Assembly: GCA_030592985.1 (NCBI GenBank)
Contig: JAUVIB010000001.1
Span: 1-32,239 of the forward strand
Reading direction: 5' to 3'
DNA length: 32,239 nt
DNA from: Calditrichaceae bacterium
GTDB lineage: Bacteria > Calditrichota > Calditrichia > Calditrichales > Calditrichaceae
Shown: positions 15,890-25,900 of the stretch, in pieces
Layout: each line of letters opens with the position of its first letter
Numbering within the stretch: position 1 is the first letter of the stretch
Notes under the pieces: model-generated
Database searches by the model: none
Told to the model about the DNA's origin: nothing
What the model saw: the letters and a program-made list of their open reading frames with translations, nothing else
Translations under genes and position numbers: made by a program

Positions 15890-17179
15890 TTAACCCTGTT
15901 CAACCGGGCGGCGTAACAGGGCAAAATTTCCCTGAAAATCAGGAATATTTATGTTGACGTCAATACCTCCGCCATGGGCGGTTTGTAAGCTATTACTCTC
16001 TAAATCTTCAATTGATTTCACTTTAAATGGAATTGTAGCAGCAGGTGTTATCAACTCTAACCTGTCGCCGCAACTAAAACGATTACGAACACGAATTTTT
16101 GCCTTGTGTAAATCTTTATTACACTCATCCACTATACCCACGAAGGTATGCGTATGATCATTGGAATGACTGTTTTCATAATTTTGACCCTTATCGAGCG
16201 GATTTTTTTCAAGGAAACCGCTAACGTATCCACGATTCGCTACGGCTTTAACTTCATTTTTAATATTTTCATCTACCATACCATGATCAATTACCTGGTC
16301 AATTGCCTGGCGGTAAGCACGCGTAATGACACTTACATAATAAAGCGATTTTGTTCTTCCTTCGATCTTAAAACTATCTATTCCGGCTTCGTATAAATCC
16401 TTAATCAATCCTATGGTGTTCAGATCTTTGGCATTCATAATATAGGTACCATGTTCATCTTCATCAATCGGCATTAACGATCCGGGACGTTCACTCTCTT
16501 CAAGATAATATTTATTATTTAGTGGAAGATAATCCACTTCTTTTTCAATTTTCGACGCCGGTTCCTGATAGAGATTATATTGCCAGCGACAGGCATTCGT
16601 GCAACTTCCCTGGTTAGCATCTCTGTGGGTAAAATAGTTTGAAAGAAGGCAGCGGCCGGAATAAGCAATGCAGATAGCTCCGTGAATAAATGTTTCCAAT
16701 TCAATATCCGGTACACGCTGTTTTATCTCTATGATTTCATCTATCGAAAGCTCTCTGCTTAATATAATTCTCTTTAATCCCAGGTCTTTCCAGAATTTCA
16801 CAGTCCGCCAATTTATTGTATTAGCCTGTGTTGATAGATGAATTACCAATTCCGGATATTTTTCTCTTGCCTCTATAATCATTCCGGGATCGGACATTAT
16901 TAGTGCATCCGGTTTTAAATCAGCAATAGACTCTAAGGATTTCAGGAAAGGTTCCACCTTACGATTATGGGGAAAAATATTCATCGTCAAGTAGAATTGT
17001 TTTTCAATGCTATGGGCATAGGCCAAAGCCTCTTTCAACTTTACATGATTAAAATCATTCTCCCTGGTTCGCAGAGAAAATCGTGGCACACCGGCATACA
17101 CGGCATCGGCGCCGAAGGAAAATGCGTACTGCATTTTTTCGTAGGTCCCGGCCGGTGACAATAATTCAGGTTTATACAT
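15890..17179 (-). CDS. trhP: U32 family peptidase-like protein, tRNA 5-hydroxyuridine synthesis (TrhP/YegQ type)
   Basis: A 429-residue member of peptidase family U32, close to E. coli YegQ/TrhP, which takes part in prephenate-dependent hydroxylation of U34 in tRNA; despite the name, no protease activity is established for this branch. The N-terminus ELLSPAGTYEKMQYAFSFGA and DAVYAGVPRFSLRTR are family landmarks. The four conserved cysteines expected to bind an iron-sulfur cluster are at 170, 177, 193 and 197 (AICIAYSGRC and GSCTNACRW). The C-terminal part (DSFKIEGRTKSLYYVSVITR) and beta-barrel end (CGDRLELITPAATIPF) are complete. It is a single minus-strand gene, divergent from phoH. The paralogue RlhA acts on 23S rRNA instead; the length fits TrhP better. 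Confidence 0.88.
   Translation of the reverse strand: MYKPELLSPAGTYEKMQYAFSFGADAVYAGVPRFSLRTRENDFNHVKLKEALAYAHSIEKQFYLTMNIFPHNRKVEPFLKSLESIADLKPDALIMSDPGMIIEAREKYPELVIHLSTQANTINWRTVKFWKDLGLKRIILSRELSIDEIIEIKQRVPDIELETFIHGAICIAYSGRCLLSNYFTHRDANQGSCTNACRWQYNLYQEPASKIEKEVDYLPLNNKYYLEESERPGSLMPIDEDEHGTYIMNAKDLNTIGLIKDLYEAGIDSFKIEGRTKSLYYVSVITRAYRQAIDQVIDHGMVDENIKNEVKAVANRGYVSGFLEKNPLDKGQNYENSHSNDHTHTFVGIVDECNKDLHKAKIRVRNRFSCGDRLELITPAATIPFKVKSIEDLESNSLQTAHGGGIDVNINIPDFQGNFALLRRPVEQG
15894..15921 (-). terminator. Inverted repeat at the 3' end of trhP, weak terminator candidate
   Basis: CCCTGTT (15894-15900) pairs with AACAGGG (15915-15921) across the trhP stop codon region. On the minus strand the stem is followed by TTAAAAG rather than a T-tract, so efficiency as an intrinsic terminator is doubtful. 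Confidence 0.25.
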
Positions 17180-17405
17180 ATTTTATATCCAAAATTGACA
17201 TGACAAAAAAGTAAACATAAATTTATAGGAATTTCATTCAACAATCAAATCGTCTAAAAAAATGTACTATTCAGAAATAACCTATTTTTAAATTCGGTAG
17301 TATTTACGGTGAAATTTATATATCTACCATCTTGAAAATAATTTTGATTTTCATACTCAATTGCTTAAGATTGTTTAAATTATAAATATCAAGCGGAAAA
17401 CCAGT
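17180..17405. other. Divergent intergenic region trhP/phoH
   Basis: About 225 AT-rich bases that must hold promoters for both flanking genes. TTGCTT and TATAAA-like elements precede phoH but the spacing (14 bases) is poor. No coding sequence or strong secondary structure is seen. Confidence 0.4.
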
Positions 17406-18812
17406 ATGAGCGATACCTCTTTGCTGCAATTAAAAGACGATAGACGAATATATATATTAGACACGAATGTTCTTCTTCACGACCCTTCCGCCATTTTCCG
17501 GTTTGATGAGCATATTGTGTTAATTCCCCTTTCGGTTATCGATGAAATTGATGGTAAAAAAAACGATCCTATTATCGGATACAATGCACGGGAGATTAGT
17601 TCCAAACTGGAGCAATTAATAAATCGACGACCTGAGGATAAAATTGACATTCCTATCCCAAACGGGAAGAAGGGATTCATTCTTTTGATTCATGGATACG
17701 TATCAAATAATTTCCCTAAAGAATTATCCCTTACATACAAGGACAATATCATACTTTCACAAATCGTCGGACTTAAAGAGGCCTTTCCGCACAGAGAATT
17801 CATCTTTGTTACTAAAGACCGTAACCTGCGTATTAAAAGTATTGCTCTTGAAATTAATTCTGAGGATTACCAACATGATAAAATTTCCGATGAATACCTG
17901 GCAAGCTTTTTTCAGCCTCTTACTGAAATTCAATTAGATGAAGAAGAGATTAAATCTATTTTTGCATCTCAAAAAAGTGAAAATTGGGATGGGCCCTATA
18001 AAAAGAAATGGCATTTAAGAGAAAATGAGGGAGTTGCATTATTTGACCCCAATAATCATTTTTTTGGAATGGGAATCCGAAAGAGTAATCGTCTGAAATA
18101 TTTTGATTATCACTCAACCAAAATTCTCAGTTATTCTTCTAAAGTGATAGACCCACAATACGAATACAATTTTGAACAGGCTGTGTGTATGCAACAAGCT
18201 ATGGATGATGATATTAAAGTTCAGATTATTATCGGCAGAGCGGGAACAGGTAAAACTCACATTGCCATGGGTGCTGCATTGGAAAAAGTTTTTAAAGAAA
18301 GGAAATACGACTCTATAAAACTTATTAAACCCATTATCACAAAAAGTCGGCTGGGAGAAGATGTTGGATTTTTACCAGGCTCAATGAAACGTAAATTGCT
18401 GCCAAAAATGCGGCCGTTTATCGATAAGCTTCGCCTGTTCACCAAAGAGGGAGAAGAGGAAAATAGTTATAAAAAGTTGTTAGATTCCGGTATTATCGAA
18501 ATAATGAATTTAGCCGATGTTCGGGGTACCGATCTATCTAATGCTTTTGTCATTTTCGATGAAGCCCAAAATGCGAATCCTTTTCAAATGCGTACCTTGG
18601 GGACCAGACTTGGTGAAAATACAAAGTTGATTGTTTTAGGCGACCCGACTCAAATTGACAGCATTTATCTTGACAAATACAGCAATGGACTTATTAATTT
18701 ATATGAAACTTCATTAAAAAAGTCCTCTGATTTTATTGCCCAGATTTGTTTAGTGCAAATGGTTCGTTCTTACACTTCAAAATGGTTCGAAGAATCTTTA
18801 AAATCAAAATAA
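17406..18812 (+). CDS. PIN domain plus PhoH-like ATPase
   Basis: A 468-residue fusion of an N-terminal PIN ribonuclease-fold domain (about 14-155) and a C-terminal PhoH ATPase domain (about 245-450), the architecture of B. subtilis YlaK and of the mycobacterial PhoH2 toxin/RNA unwinding-and-cleaving protein. PIN acidic landmarks include YILDTNVLLHD at 16-26, SVIDEIDG at 43-50 and VTKDRNLR at 135-142. The ATPase has Walker A GRAGTGKT at 277-284, KPIITKSRLGEDVGFLPGS, Walker B FVIFDEAQN near 391-399 and LGDPTQID. Expected role is ATP-driven RNA binding and cleavage in the cytoplasm. mutY follows after 9 bases, so the two are likely co-transcribed. Confidence 0.92.
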   Translation: MSDTSLLQLKDDRRIYILDTNVLLHDPSAIFRFDEHIVLIPLSVIDEIDGKKNDPIIGYNAREISSKLEQLINRRPEDKIDIPIPNGKKGFILLIHGYVSNNFPKELSLTYKDNIILSQIVGLKEAFPHREFIFVTKDRNLRIKSIALEINSEDYQHDKISDEYLASFFQPLTEIQLDEEEIKSIFASQKSENWDGPYKKKWHLRENEGVALFDPNNHFFGMGIRKSNRLKYFDYHSTKILSYSSKVIDPQYEYNFEQAVCMQQAMDDDIKVQIIIGRAGTGKTHIAMGAALEKVFKERKYDSIKLIKPIITKSRLGEDVGFLPGSMKRKLLPKMRPFIDKLRLFTKEGEEENSYKKLLDSGIIEIMNLADVRGTDLSNAFVIFDEAQNANPFQMRTLGTRLGENTKLIVLGDPTQIDSIYLDKYSNGLINLYETSLKKSSDFIAQICLVQMVRSYTSKWFEESLKSK

Positions 18813-18821
18813 TCACTCAAA

Positions 18822-19907
18822 ATGAACCAAATTATAAACATTAATTCCTTTCATAAAAACTTGCTCAGTTGGTTTGATAATCACGCTAGAATATTACCGT
18901 GGAGACAGAATCCTCACTGGTATAAAACCTATCTTTCCGAATTTATGCTTCAACAAACTCAGGTTGATCAGGTTTTACCTTATTTTCTGAAATTTTACCA
19001 TAAATATCCGGACATTTACGCGCTTGCCAATTTAGAAGAACAAGAGATATTAAGGCAATGGGCCGGGCTGGGATATTATTCAAGAGCGAGAAATCTACGT
19101 AAAGCATCCATAAAAATAGTAAAAAATTTTAACGGAAATTTCCCCGAAACAATTAAAGATGCCTTAACTCTTCCCGGAATAGGAATCTATACTGCCCATG
19201 CAATATTATCAATTGCTTTTAATAAACCGTATGCTGTTGTAGATGGAAATGTTAAAAGAGTAATAAGCCGTCTTTTTACCATAAACGAGGAGATCACCTC
19301 TATAAAAGCATTAAAAAAGATTACTCCTATCTGCGATTTCTTGTTAAACAAAAAATATCCTTCAAAACACAATGAAGCTCTTATGGAATTGGGAGCAACA
19401 ACCTGCACACCAATTAATCCCGATTGTCAAAGTTGTCCTGTTAATTTATTCTGTAAAGCAAATCAAGATAATGCTGTACACCTATTTCCTGTCAGAATAC
19501 CGCGGAAGGCTAAGCGTAATGTATTTTATTATACATTTATTATAAAACATAATGAATATTTTTTATTAATTAAAAGAGAAGCAAAGGGTTTACTTGCCTC
19601 AATGTGGGAATTTCCATCTTTAGAGGGAATTGAAAAGGGTTATTCACAGAAAAAACTGCTCAAATTTATTACTAACGACTTAGGTATCAATGGGAAAATA
19701 GACCATATTTATAAAAGTATAAAACATCAATATACACATCTGTCAGCGAGCTACACCCCGGTTAAAATTACAGCTGATTCTAAGAAGCAAACATTTGAGA
19801 TGTTTCCTGACTGGAAATGGATAAAACCTGGGGAACTGTCCCAATATCCTATTCATACGGCACATAAAAAGATAACTCGAAATTTAGAAATTGAAACCAA
19901 AGGATAG
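18822..19907 (+). CDS. mutY: A/G-specific adenine DNA glycosylase
   Basis: MutY removes adenine paired with 8-oxoguanine, preventing G:C to T:A mutations. The 361-residue product has the catalytic Glu40 in SEFMLQQTQVDQV, the helix-hairpin-helix LPGIGIYTAHAIL at 117-129, catalytic Asp141 in VVDGNVKRVISRL, and the iron-sulfur cluster cysteines 195, 202, 205 and 211 with the C-x6-C-x2-C-x5-C spacing. The C-terminal Nudix-like domain that recognises 8-oxoguanine follows (LIKREAKGLLASMWEFPSLE, then IKHQYTHL). It lies 9 bases after the PhoH gene. Its last 24 bases overlap the 3' end of the convergent patatin gene. Confidence 0.96.
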   Translation: MNQIININSFHKNLLSWFDNHARILPWRQNPHWYKTYLSEFMLQQTQVDQVLPYFLKFYHKYPDIYALANLEEQEILRQWAGLGYYSRARNLRKASIKIVKNFNGNFPETIKDALTLPGIGIYTAHAILSIAFNKPYAVVDGNVKRVISRLFTINEEITSIKALKKITPICDFLLNKKYPSKHNEALMELGATTCTPINPDCQSCPVNLFCKANQDNAVHLFPVRIPRKAKRNVFYYTFIIKHNEYFLLIKREAKGLLASMWEFPSLEGIEKGYSQKKLLKFITNDLGINGKIDHIYKSIKHQYTHLSASYTPVKITADSKKQTFEMFPDWKWIKPGELSQYPIHTAHKKITRNLEIETKG

Positions 19908-22538
19908 ATATCCGATTTCTTTGCCGGCAAGTGTCCTGCCAAAAGCAAACTTTAGCGGACCTAAGAAAGTATTAAACCCAATGCAAGCCCCGAAGGCTGC
20001 TTCCATATCAGCTGTAGTAAGGAGCAGAGTCGGCTCCTGCCATATCCCACCTAAATCATATCTCATCGATAGATATGTCTCCTTAAATATACCAAGTGGG
20101 ATTTTCAAACGATATTCCATTGATAACAAGAGCATTTGTTTACCATATAACTCATTTTTCCAATATCCATAAAAATTATCTATTCCACCCATTCTAAAGT
20201 TTTCTGAAAAAGGCAATGTCTTATCGCCAATACCGAGATGAGCTCTTCCATGCCATGTATGAATAGATTTGAAAGACAAATATCTCTCAAGATGAATCAT
20301 TGCCTTTGTATATCCTTCCTGACTGTTTAAAAGTATATCACTACCACTTTCAAACAACCAGTAAAAATAAGCTCCATTTGTGGGGAATGCACGTTTATTA
20401 CGTCCATCCGTTATAGATTTAAAAGAAATTGTATGTAAGTCTAATATCCGCTTTTTATTGAAATCTCCGGAATAGGCTTTATCTTCTACATTTTCTACAC
20501 GAAATTCTCCAATAATCTGTCCCAAACGAAATAATTGAAAGCCCAATTGTAATTTTATTCCAGTGCGCTTCTCTGAATATTGCCCGATAGTTTGGCCATC
20601 CATAAAAAAAGGATTTATTTCAGCGCTATAATATCCAAGTGCATTAATAGTCAAATATGTTTTAAAAATTCGGTCATTCCGAATACTTATACCATAAAAA
20701 TCATCTAAAGTACCAAAGCGACCGATAAGTGTTGTTTTAATTCCATTTCCAAGAAAATTTTGATCCGTCAACGCCAGGTAGAGTTGCGATTTTCTGTCAT
20801 TATCAATTTTACCTCCAATTTTCATTCGATAATGAGATTTTTCTTTTACATTTACCCTAAGAATATATTTGTTGTTTTTCTTGACAACATTTATGCCAAC
20901 ACGTTCAAAAAGGCCGGATGAATAAACATTCTGTACACCACGGTTAACAACTTTCCAATCAAACACTCTATTCTCGACTGCCCTAAATTCTCGTTGTATC
21001 ACATATTTTTTTGTTCGCTCATTGCCGGATATCTCAATTTTCTCAATTAACCCTTCATCAATATAAATTGAAAGTATACCTCGCTCACTATCAATTTGAA
21101 TATCCGTAAATTGCATAAGTGTATTATTATGTTCATAATAGATATTCCGAATTCGTTTTAGGTCGGATTTTAATGAATCAACATTAATCCGCGCGCCTAT
21201 TTGTAATGAGATATTATTTTTCAGAATCTGTAAATCAACAGTATGAACACCAATTAGATTAATATTTTTTAATACAGCACAGAACTCACTGCTTATTTTA
21301 ATATTTGCTTTACCATGCGTTGTATCGATAATAGCTGTAACTTTTTTATACCATCCTGTCTTAATCAAACTATCTAAAAAAGTATCGATGTTATAATATG
21401 ACAAACTATCACCTCTTTGTATCCATTGTTCTGCTTTTACCTCTTCGGGGACATCAACGGAAGAGATTAGCCACTTAGATAATTTATTTTTCGTCGAAGG
21501 ACTATTAATAAATTCATCAAGGACTAATATTTCTGCTTGCGCGGCTTTTTCACCTGCATCAATCAGTTCACCAATTTGAGAAAAATCAGTATTATTAATA
21601 CCTGAAATTTGCGGACGAATTAAAATATCCGCGTTTCTTTTTTTCCATTCATAACAAGTTTTGGACATTATTGTTGTTACTTGGTCGGCGATTTCCCAAG
21701 GAAGATTTAATTCATTTTTCTTACGTAACACAGCACTCATATCACTTGCAATAACTATGTCCGCCCCCATATCAGATACAACATCAACCGGTAAATTATT
21801 AACCAATCCACCATCTACCAAGAGGAGAGAATCTATTGCAACCGGTGAAAACAAGAGGGGTATTACCATCGATGCATTTATACTCTCCGGTAAGCTTCCA
21901 TCTTTAAGTATGACCATTTTCCCACTTATTATATCTGTTGCAACCACTCTGAATGGTATTTTCAAATCGTCAAAACTATTTTTCACCTGGTACGGTGCTT
22001 TAATAAATAATTCTGTAATTATATTTAATAATTTTTGTCCGGGGGTTAAAGCATCAGGGATATATGGCTTTAATCCTTTAAAACCAATGGATAACAAATA
22101 GCGGTCATACTCTGCTTTTTGCTCCATAAAAAGCGATGTCCTTTCGGTTTTATCGCTGAATATAGTATTCCAGTCAATAGTTTTGAATATTTCTTCAATT
22201 TGCTCAGGATCATAACCGGCTGCATACAATCCACCCACAAAGCTTCCGATACTAGTTCCGGCTATAAAGTCAATTGGTATTTGATGTTTTTCAATGTATT
22301 TTAACACACCAATATGGGCCGTTCCTCTGGATCCACCACCGCTAAGAGCCAATCCGATAGTAGGTTGGTTTTTTATTTTAGGATTGGATATAACAATGAT
22401 TTTACTATTCTTTAATTCAATTCTTTTGCTTAAAATAATGGATTCGGCAGTAATTTCTTGTATAAAAAGAAAGAAATAAAAAATTACGAAAAAATGCTTG
22501 ATTGTATTTCTCCTGAAAATAGATTTAACAACTTTCAT
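19884..22538 (-). CDS. Patatin-like phospholipase with POTRA and outer-membrane beta-barrel (PlpD type)
   Basis: An 884-residue predicted outer-membrane protein. A signal peptide covers about 1-31 (HFFVIFYFFLFIQEITA-ES). The patatin domain (about 60-350) has the oxyanion loop GGGSRG at 67-72, nucleophile motif GTSIG with Ser96, and DGG with Asp242, so the Ser/Asp dyad is intact. A POTRA-like region (about 480-560, ISGNERTKKYVIQREFRAVE) and a C-terminal Omp85-type 16-strand barrel region (about 570-884) follow, ending YLSFGFNF with the terminal aromatic typical of barrel proteins. This is the layout of the type Vd autotransporter PlpD and of related proteins in Bacteroidota. Likely role is phospholipid hydrolysis at or outside the outer membrane. 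It overlaps mutY tail to tail. Confidence 0.92.
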   Translation of the reverse strand: MKVVKSIFRRNTIKHFFVIFYFFLFIQEITAESIILSKRIELKNSKIIVISNPKIKNQPTIGLALSGGGSRGTAHIGVLKYIEKHQIPIDFIAGTSIGSFVGGLYAAGYDPEQIEEIFKTIDWNTIFSDKTERTSLFMEQKAEYDRYLLSIGFKGLKPYIPDALTPGQKLLNIITELFIKAPYQVKNSFDDLKIPFRVVATDIISGKMVILKDGSLPESINASMVIPLLFSPVAIDSLLLVDGGLVNNLPVDVVSDMGADIVIASDMSAVLRKKNELNLPWEIADQVTTIMSKTCYEWKKRNADILIRPQISGINNTDFSQIGELIDAGEKAAQAEILVLDEFINSPSTKNKLSKWLISSVDVPEEVKAEQWIQRGDSLSYYNIDTFLDSLIKTGWYKKVTAIIDTTHGKANIKISSEFCAVLKNINLIGVHTVDLQILKNNISLQIGARINVDSLKSDLKRIRNIYYEHNNTLMQFTDIQIDSERGILSIYIDEGLIEKIEISGNERTKKYVIQREFRAVENRVFDWKVVNRGVQNVYSSGLFERVGINVVKKNNKYILRVNVKEKSHYRMKIGGKIDNDRKSQLYLALTDQNFLGNGIKTTLIGRFGTLDDFYGISIRNDRIFKTYLTINALGYYSAEINPFFMDGQTIGQYSEKRTGIKLQLGFQLFRLGQIIGEFRVENVEDKAYSGDFNKKRILDLHTISFKSITDGRNKRAFPTNGAYFYWLFESGSDILLNSQEGYTKAMIHLERYLSFKSIHTWHGRAHLGIGDKTLPFSENFRMGGIDNFYGYWKNELYGKQMLLLSMEYRLKIPLGIFKETYLSMRYDLGGIWQEPTLLLTTADMEAAFGACIGFNTFLGPLKFAFGRTLAGKEIGYLSFGFNF

Positions 22539-22914
22539 TCTATTTCTTAAAAATTGAATTTATTAAAAAATTAGTATATTTCAAATATGTGGCAGTAAAA
22601 TTAAAAGCTCATTCAATACTATATGAGAATATTATACCATTTTGATAATATCGTTATCTCTCAGCTATCAAAAGAGTATTACTTCGCTTGTCTGGCCTTT
22701 GGCAAGGCGGAGAAAAGTATAAACGACCTGAAGAAAAAGGCAGTCGAAGCAATCTCTATTAAGCTTCTATCAAATTTAATTCGGTTTCACAGATTTTATT
22801 TGCTTAGCACATCTACGAAAAGAATTGAAGCAAATGGAATAAAATAAGGTTTTCTTTCTTCATCTAATAAATTATTAGCTAACTATAATAGAGATATTTG
22901 TTATTACAGGTTAT
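22539..22914. other. Intergenic stretch with a doubtful plus-strand ORF
   Basis: About 375 bases between two minus-strand genes. A plus-strand frame of 74 codons (22623-22847) begins MRILYHFDNI and has no ribosome-binding site, no recognised family and the wrong orientation for its neighbours. Its middle is more GC-rich than the surroundings and contains a small hairpin (GCCTT-TGGC-AAGGC, within 22696-22709). A perfect AT-rich inverted repeat CTAATAA-A-TTATTAG lies at 22864-22878. It could be a decayed gene or a repeat remnant; nothing firm can be said. Confidence 0.35.
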
Positions 22915-25900
22915 TTAATTATCATTTTCCAACGTCTTAAAATATTTTTCAATTAATTTTTTATAATCCTGACTATAACCTTCTTTTAAGGCACGGTTAA
23001 GCGCTTCTTCAAGGTTTTTTTTATCCATGTCATAGATATTTTTTATCTCACCAGGATCATTAGTATTGTATTGTTTAGCAATTTCTGCTTTTCGTTTTTT
23101 TGAATATTCCCGTTGCTGTGCAGATCTTTGCGCATCAAGCAACCTGGAAAGGATTTGCCGTTGTCTTTCAATGGTTTTACGATTTACATTATTTTTAATT
23201 AAATCCTGAATAACCTCTTCCATTTCTCCGGCAACATCACCGATCCGGCCCAACATATCATTCCTGTTTCCCATTTCACCACTCATTTTTTCAAGTGCCT
23301 GCTGCAAAGCTCTTTGTTCGGCTGCTAAGCGTCCCGCCATTTGCTGCTGCTGTGATGGCAGCATTCCGCCTGGTTTGTTACATAAAGTCATCGATTGCTC
23401 ATTTATCTGGCCTTGTCCGTCTGCCATTTGTGTTAATTGCTCCATAAATTCTTCAAAGCCTGTTCCCGAAGAAGATTTTGATAATTTCCCCTTAGAACTT
23501 TGCATTTTCATAAAGCTATCATTTAACCCTGCCATAGCATTCTGCTGATCCCTGGCGGCTTGAGAACCTTGTCCTCTTTCTGTTAAGCCTCTCAAGCTTC
23601 TTTGCATTCCGGTCTGGGCTCTTGCCATCGACTTGCTTATTTTGGGGTCTATAAAAAATGTTTTTTTGGATAACTCAATCACATCAGAAATGGTATGTTG
23701 AAAATTAGATAATATTTCCCCCTGTTTCTCCGCCAATTCCCGTTGGCGAATACTATAATCCGATGAACGATTTGTTTCTGTATATAAATTTTCCTGACCT
23801 TTCGACAGCTCCAGCATTTGTTTCATAATTGAAAGGATCTCTTTTTTAACATCAGCTTTGCCTTGCTCATTAATTTTTTTTTGTGCTTCCTCGAGAATTT
23901 TCTGTAAACTCTTCATATCCTGTTGTACTATATCAGAATTTTTCTGAGCATTATTCAGATCACTATTTGCTATATTTTGTTCAATCTGTTTAATCCCTTC
24001 CTGCATTTTTCCGCTTTGCAGCTTATCATCGGCTCTGTTTAAGAGTTTTTTACTTTCGTTAAATTTATTCAAACGAGGGTTTTTCATAAACTCCTGTAAA
24101 TCTTTATGAAGTGACTGTAAATTTTCTTCCTGTTGTTTTTGCATATTATATAAATTCTTCAAATCTTTTTCACTTGGGGATTTTTCTTTTGATTTTTCAG
24201 ATATTTTCTTCTGTTGCTCGGTCATTGATTTAGATTTTTGTACCAAACGATCCATCTGCTGTTCGAACTGAACCTGCTTTAGCAATTCCATTGTCCGGTT
24301 AATACTCTCGTTAAAGGCTTCCTGGTTAAGTTTAAATTTTCCAAGGGCTTTCTGCACATCATTTGGATTACTTTTATCAATTTGTTTTTGCAATTGTTTC
24401 ATAGCTTCTAACAATTCAGGCGAGGCTAAATCTTTAAACATCTCTTGTAATTTCATATATTTTTCTAAAACTTCTTCACTAATTAAATTGTTTTTATCCA
24501 ATTTTTCTATCATCTTCTCAATATCTTTTTGGACTTTATCAACTTTATTATGCAGTTCTTTCTGCTGTTCAAGAGATTGTTCTAATTTTTGTTTGGCCTG
24601 CCAGTCGAGTTTTTTATTTTTTTTAAGCTCTCTATCTATCTCTTCAAGCTTCTTTTTCAAATCTTCTGATTGTTCTTGTACATCTTTCATCTCATCAATA
24701 TTTTCATTTTCATTTTGGGTAAAGGAATCAAATATATCATCTATAGACGGAAAACGGATATAATAAGTTCTGCTCTTTCCAATTCCTGGTCCCGAAACAT
24801 TATTATTATCATGTATGCGCGCAAAATATTTTATACTTTCACCAAAAGCCAACGGGAGCTTATTAAAATCCCATAAATAATATATTTCCTGACGGTTTTC
24901 CCTGTTATTGTTTAACATCAATCTTACTTTTTTTTCTTGTTCATTATTAGAGCTATCCTCATGCAATATTTGATAAACAAGAAATGCTTTTGTCAAGCCG
25001 AAATCATCTTCAGCCTTAATTGTTAACGGCAGTTCAATATCTGGTGTGACTTCTATATCTTCCCCCGGTTTAGTAATATCAACAAATGGTATATTATCAG
25101 GTAATGTTTGAAGGCGATATTCTATCGGATTGATATTAATTTGCCCTGAAGTGTCTTGTAAAACTATTTTATAACGATCATCATTAATCAGGTAGAATGA
25201 ACCGTTTGCTGCCTTCCCTTTAACTATAAGCGGTATTTTTTTCCCTGATTGAAATTGAATTTCAGCAAATTTTAAAATCTTATTAGCGGTTAGTTTTAGT
25301 TCTATTAATGACCCTGGAAGAGACGAGATATCACCAATATTCCGATTAAGAAACTCTTTCGGTAGAGATGTATAAGACGGTGGCGTGATCGAAACATCAA
25401 ATTTCTGTGCAGAAGGAGGGATTAAAACTTTAACGTGATATACTTTAGAAATAATTTCCTCTCCATACTTCCTTTTATTCAAAACATTTACCAAAATATG
25501 ATAATCAAATGATTTTTTTACAGCAGATATTTTTCCTAGATAATATTCATTTTCTTTTACTAATTCAATGGTATTTCTTTTATCTTTATCCAGAATTACT
25601 TGCCCGCCGGTTATCACAGGTCCATTATAACGAACTCTAAAATTAATTATACTTCCTTTAATAACATCAGCATTACCAGGCATAACATCAAACTCGTAAG
25701 CTGAGATTTTTAAATAATCATTTAACGGATTTAAAAGCCTTTTACTTGAATGTATAATAATATCACTTTGGAAAAAGAACAAAATCAAGCTACCGATAAT
25801 TAACGGTATATAAAGCGAGGGTTTCGGAAGAAAATCATGAAGTGTTATTTTCTGTTTAAAATCAATGTCACCATAGCGCTGCAATGTCTGAATGATTGCA

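Noticed and set aside
22623..22847. Plus-strand frame of 74 codons as a real gene
   Set aside because: No ribosome-binding site, no recognised family and orientation against both neighbours; kept only as a remark on the intergenic region.
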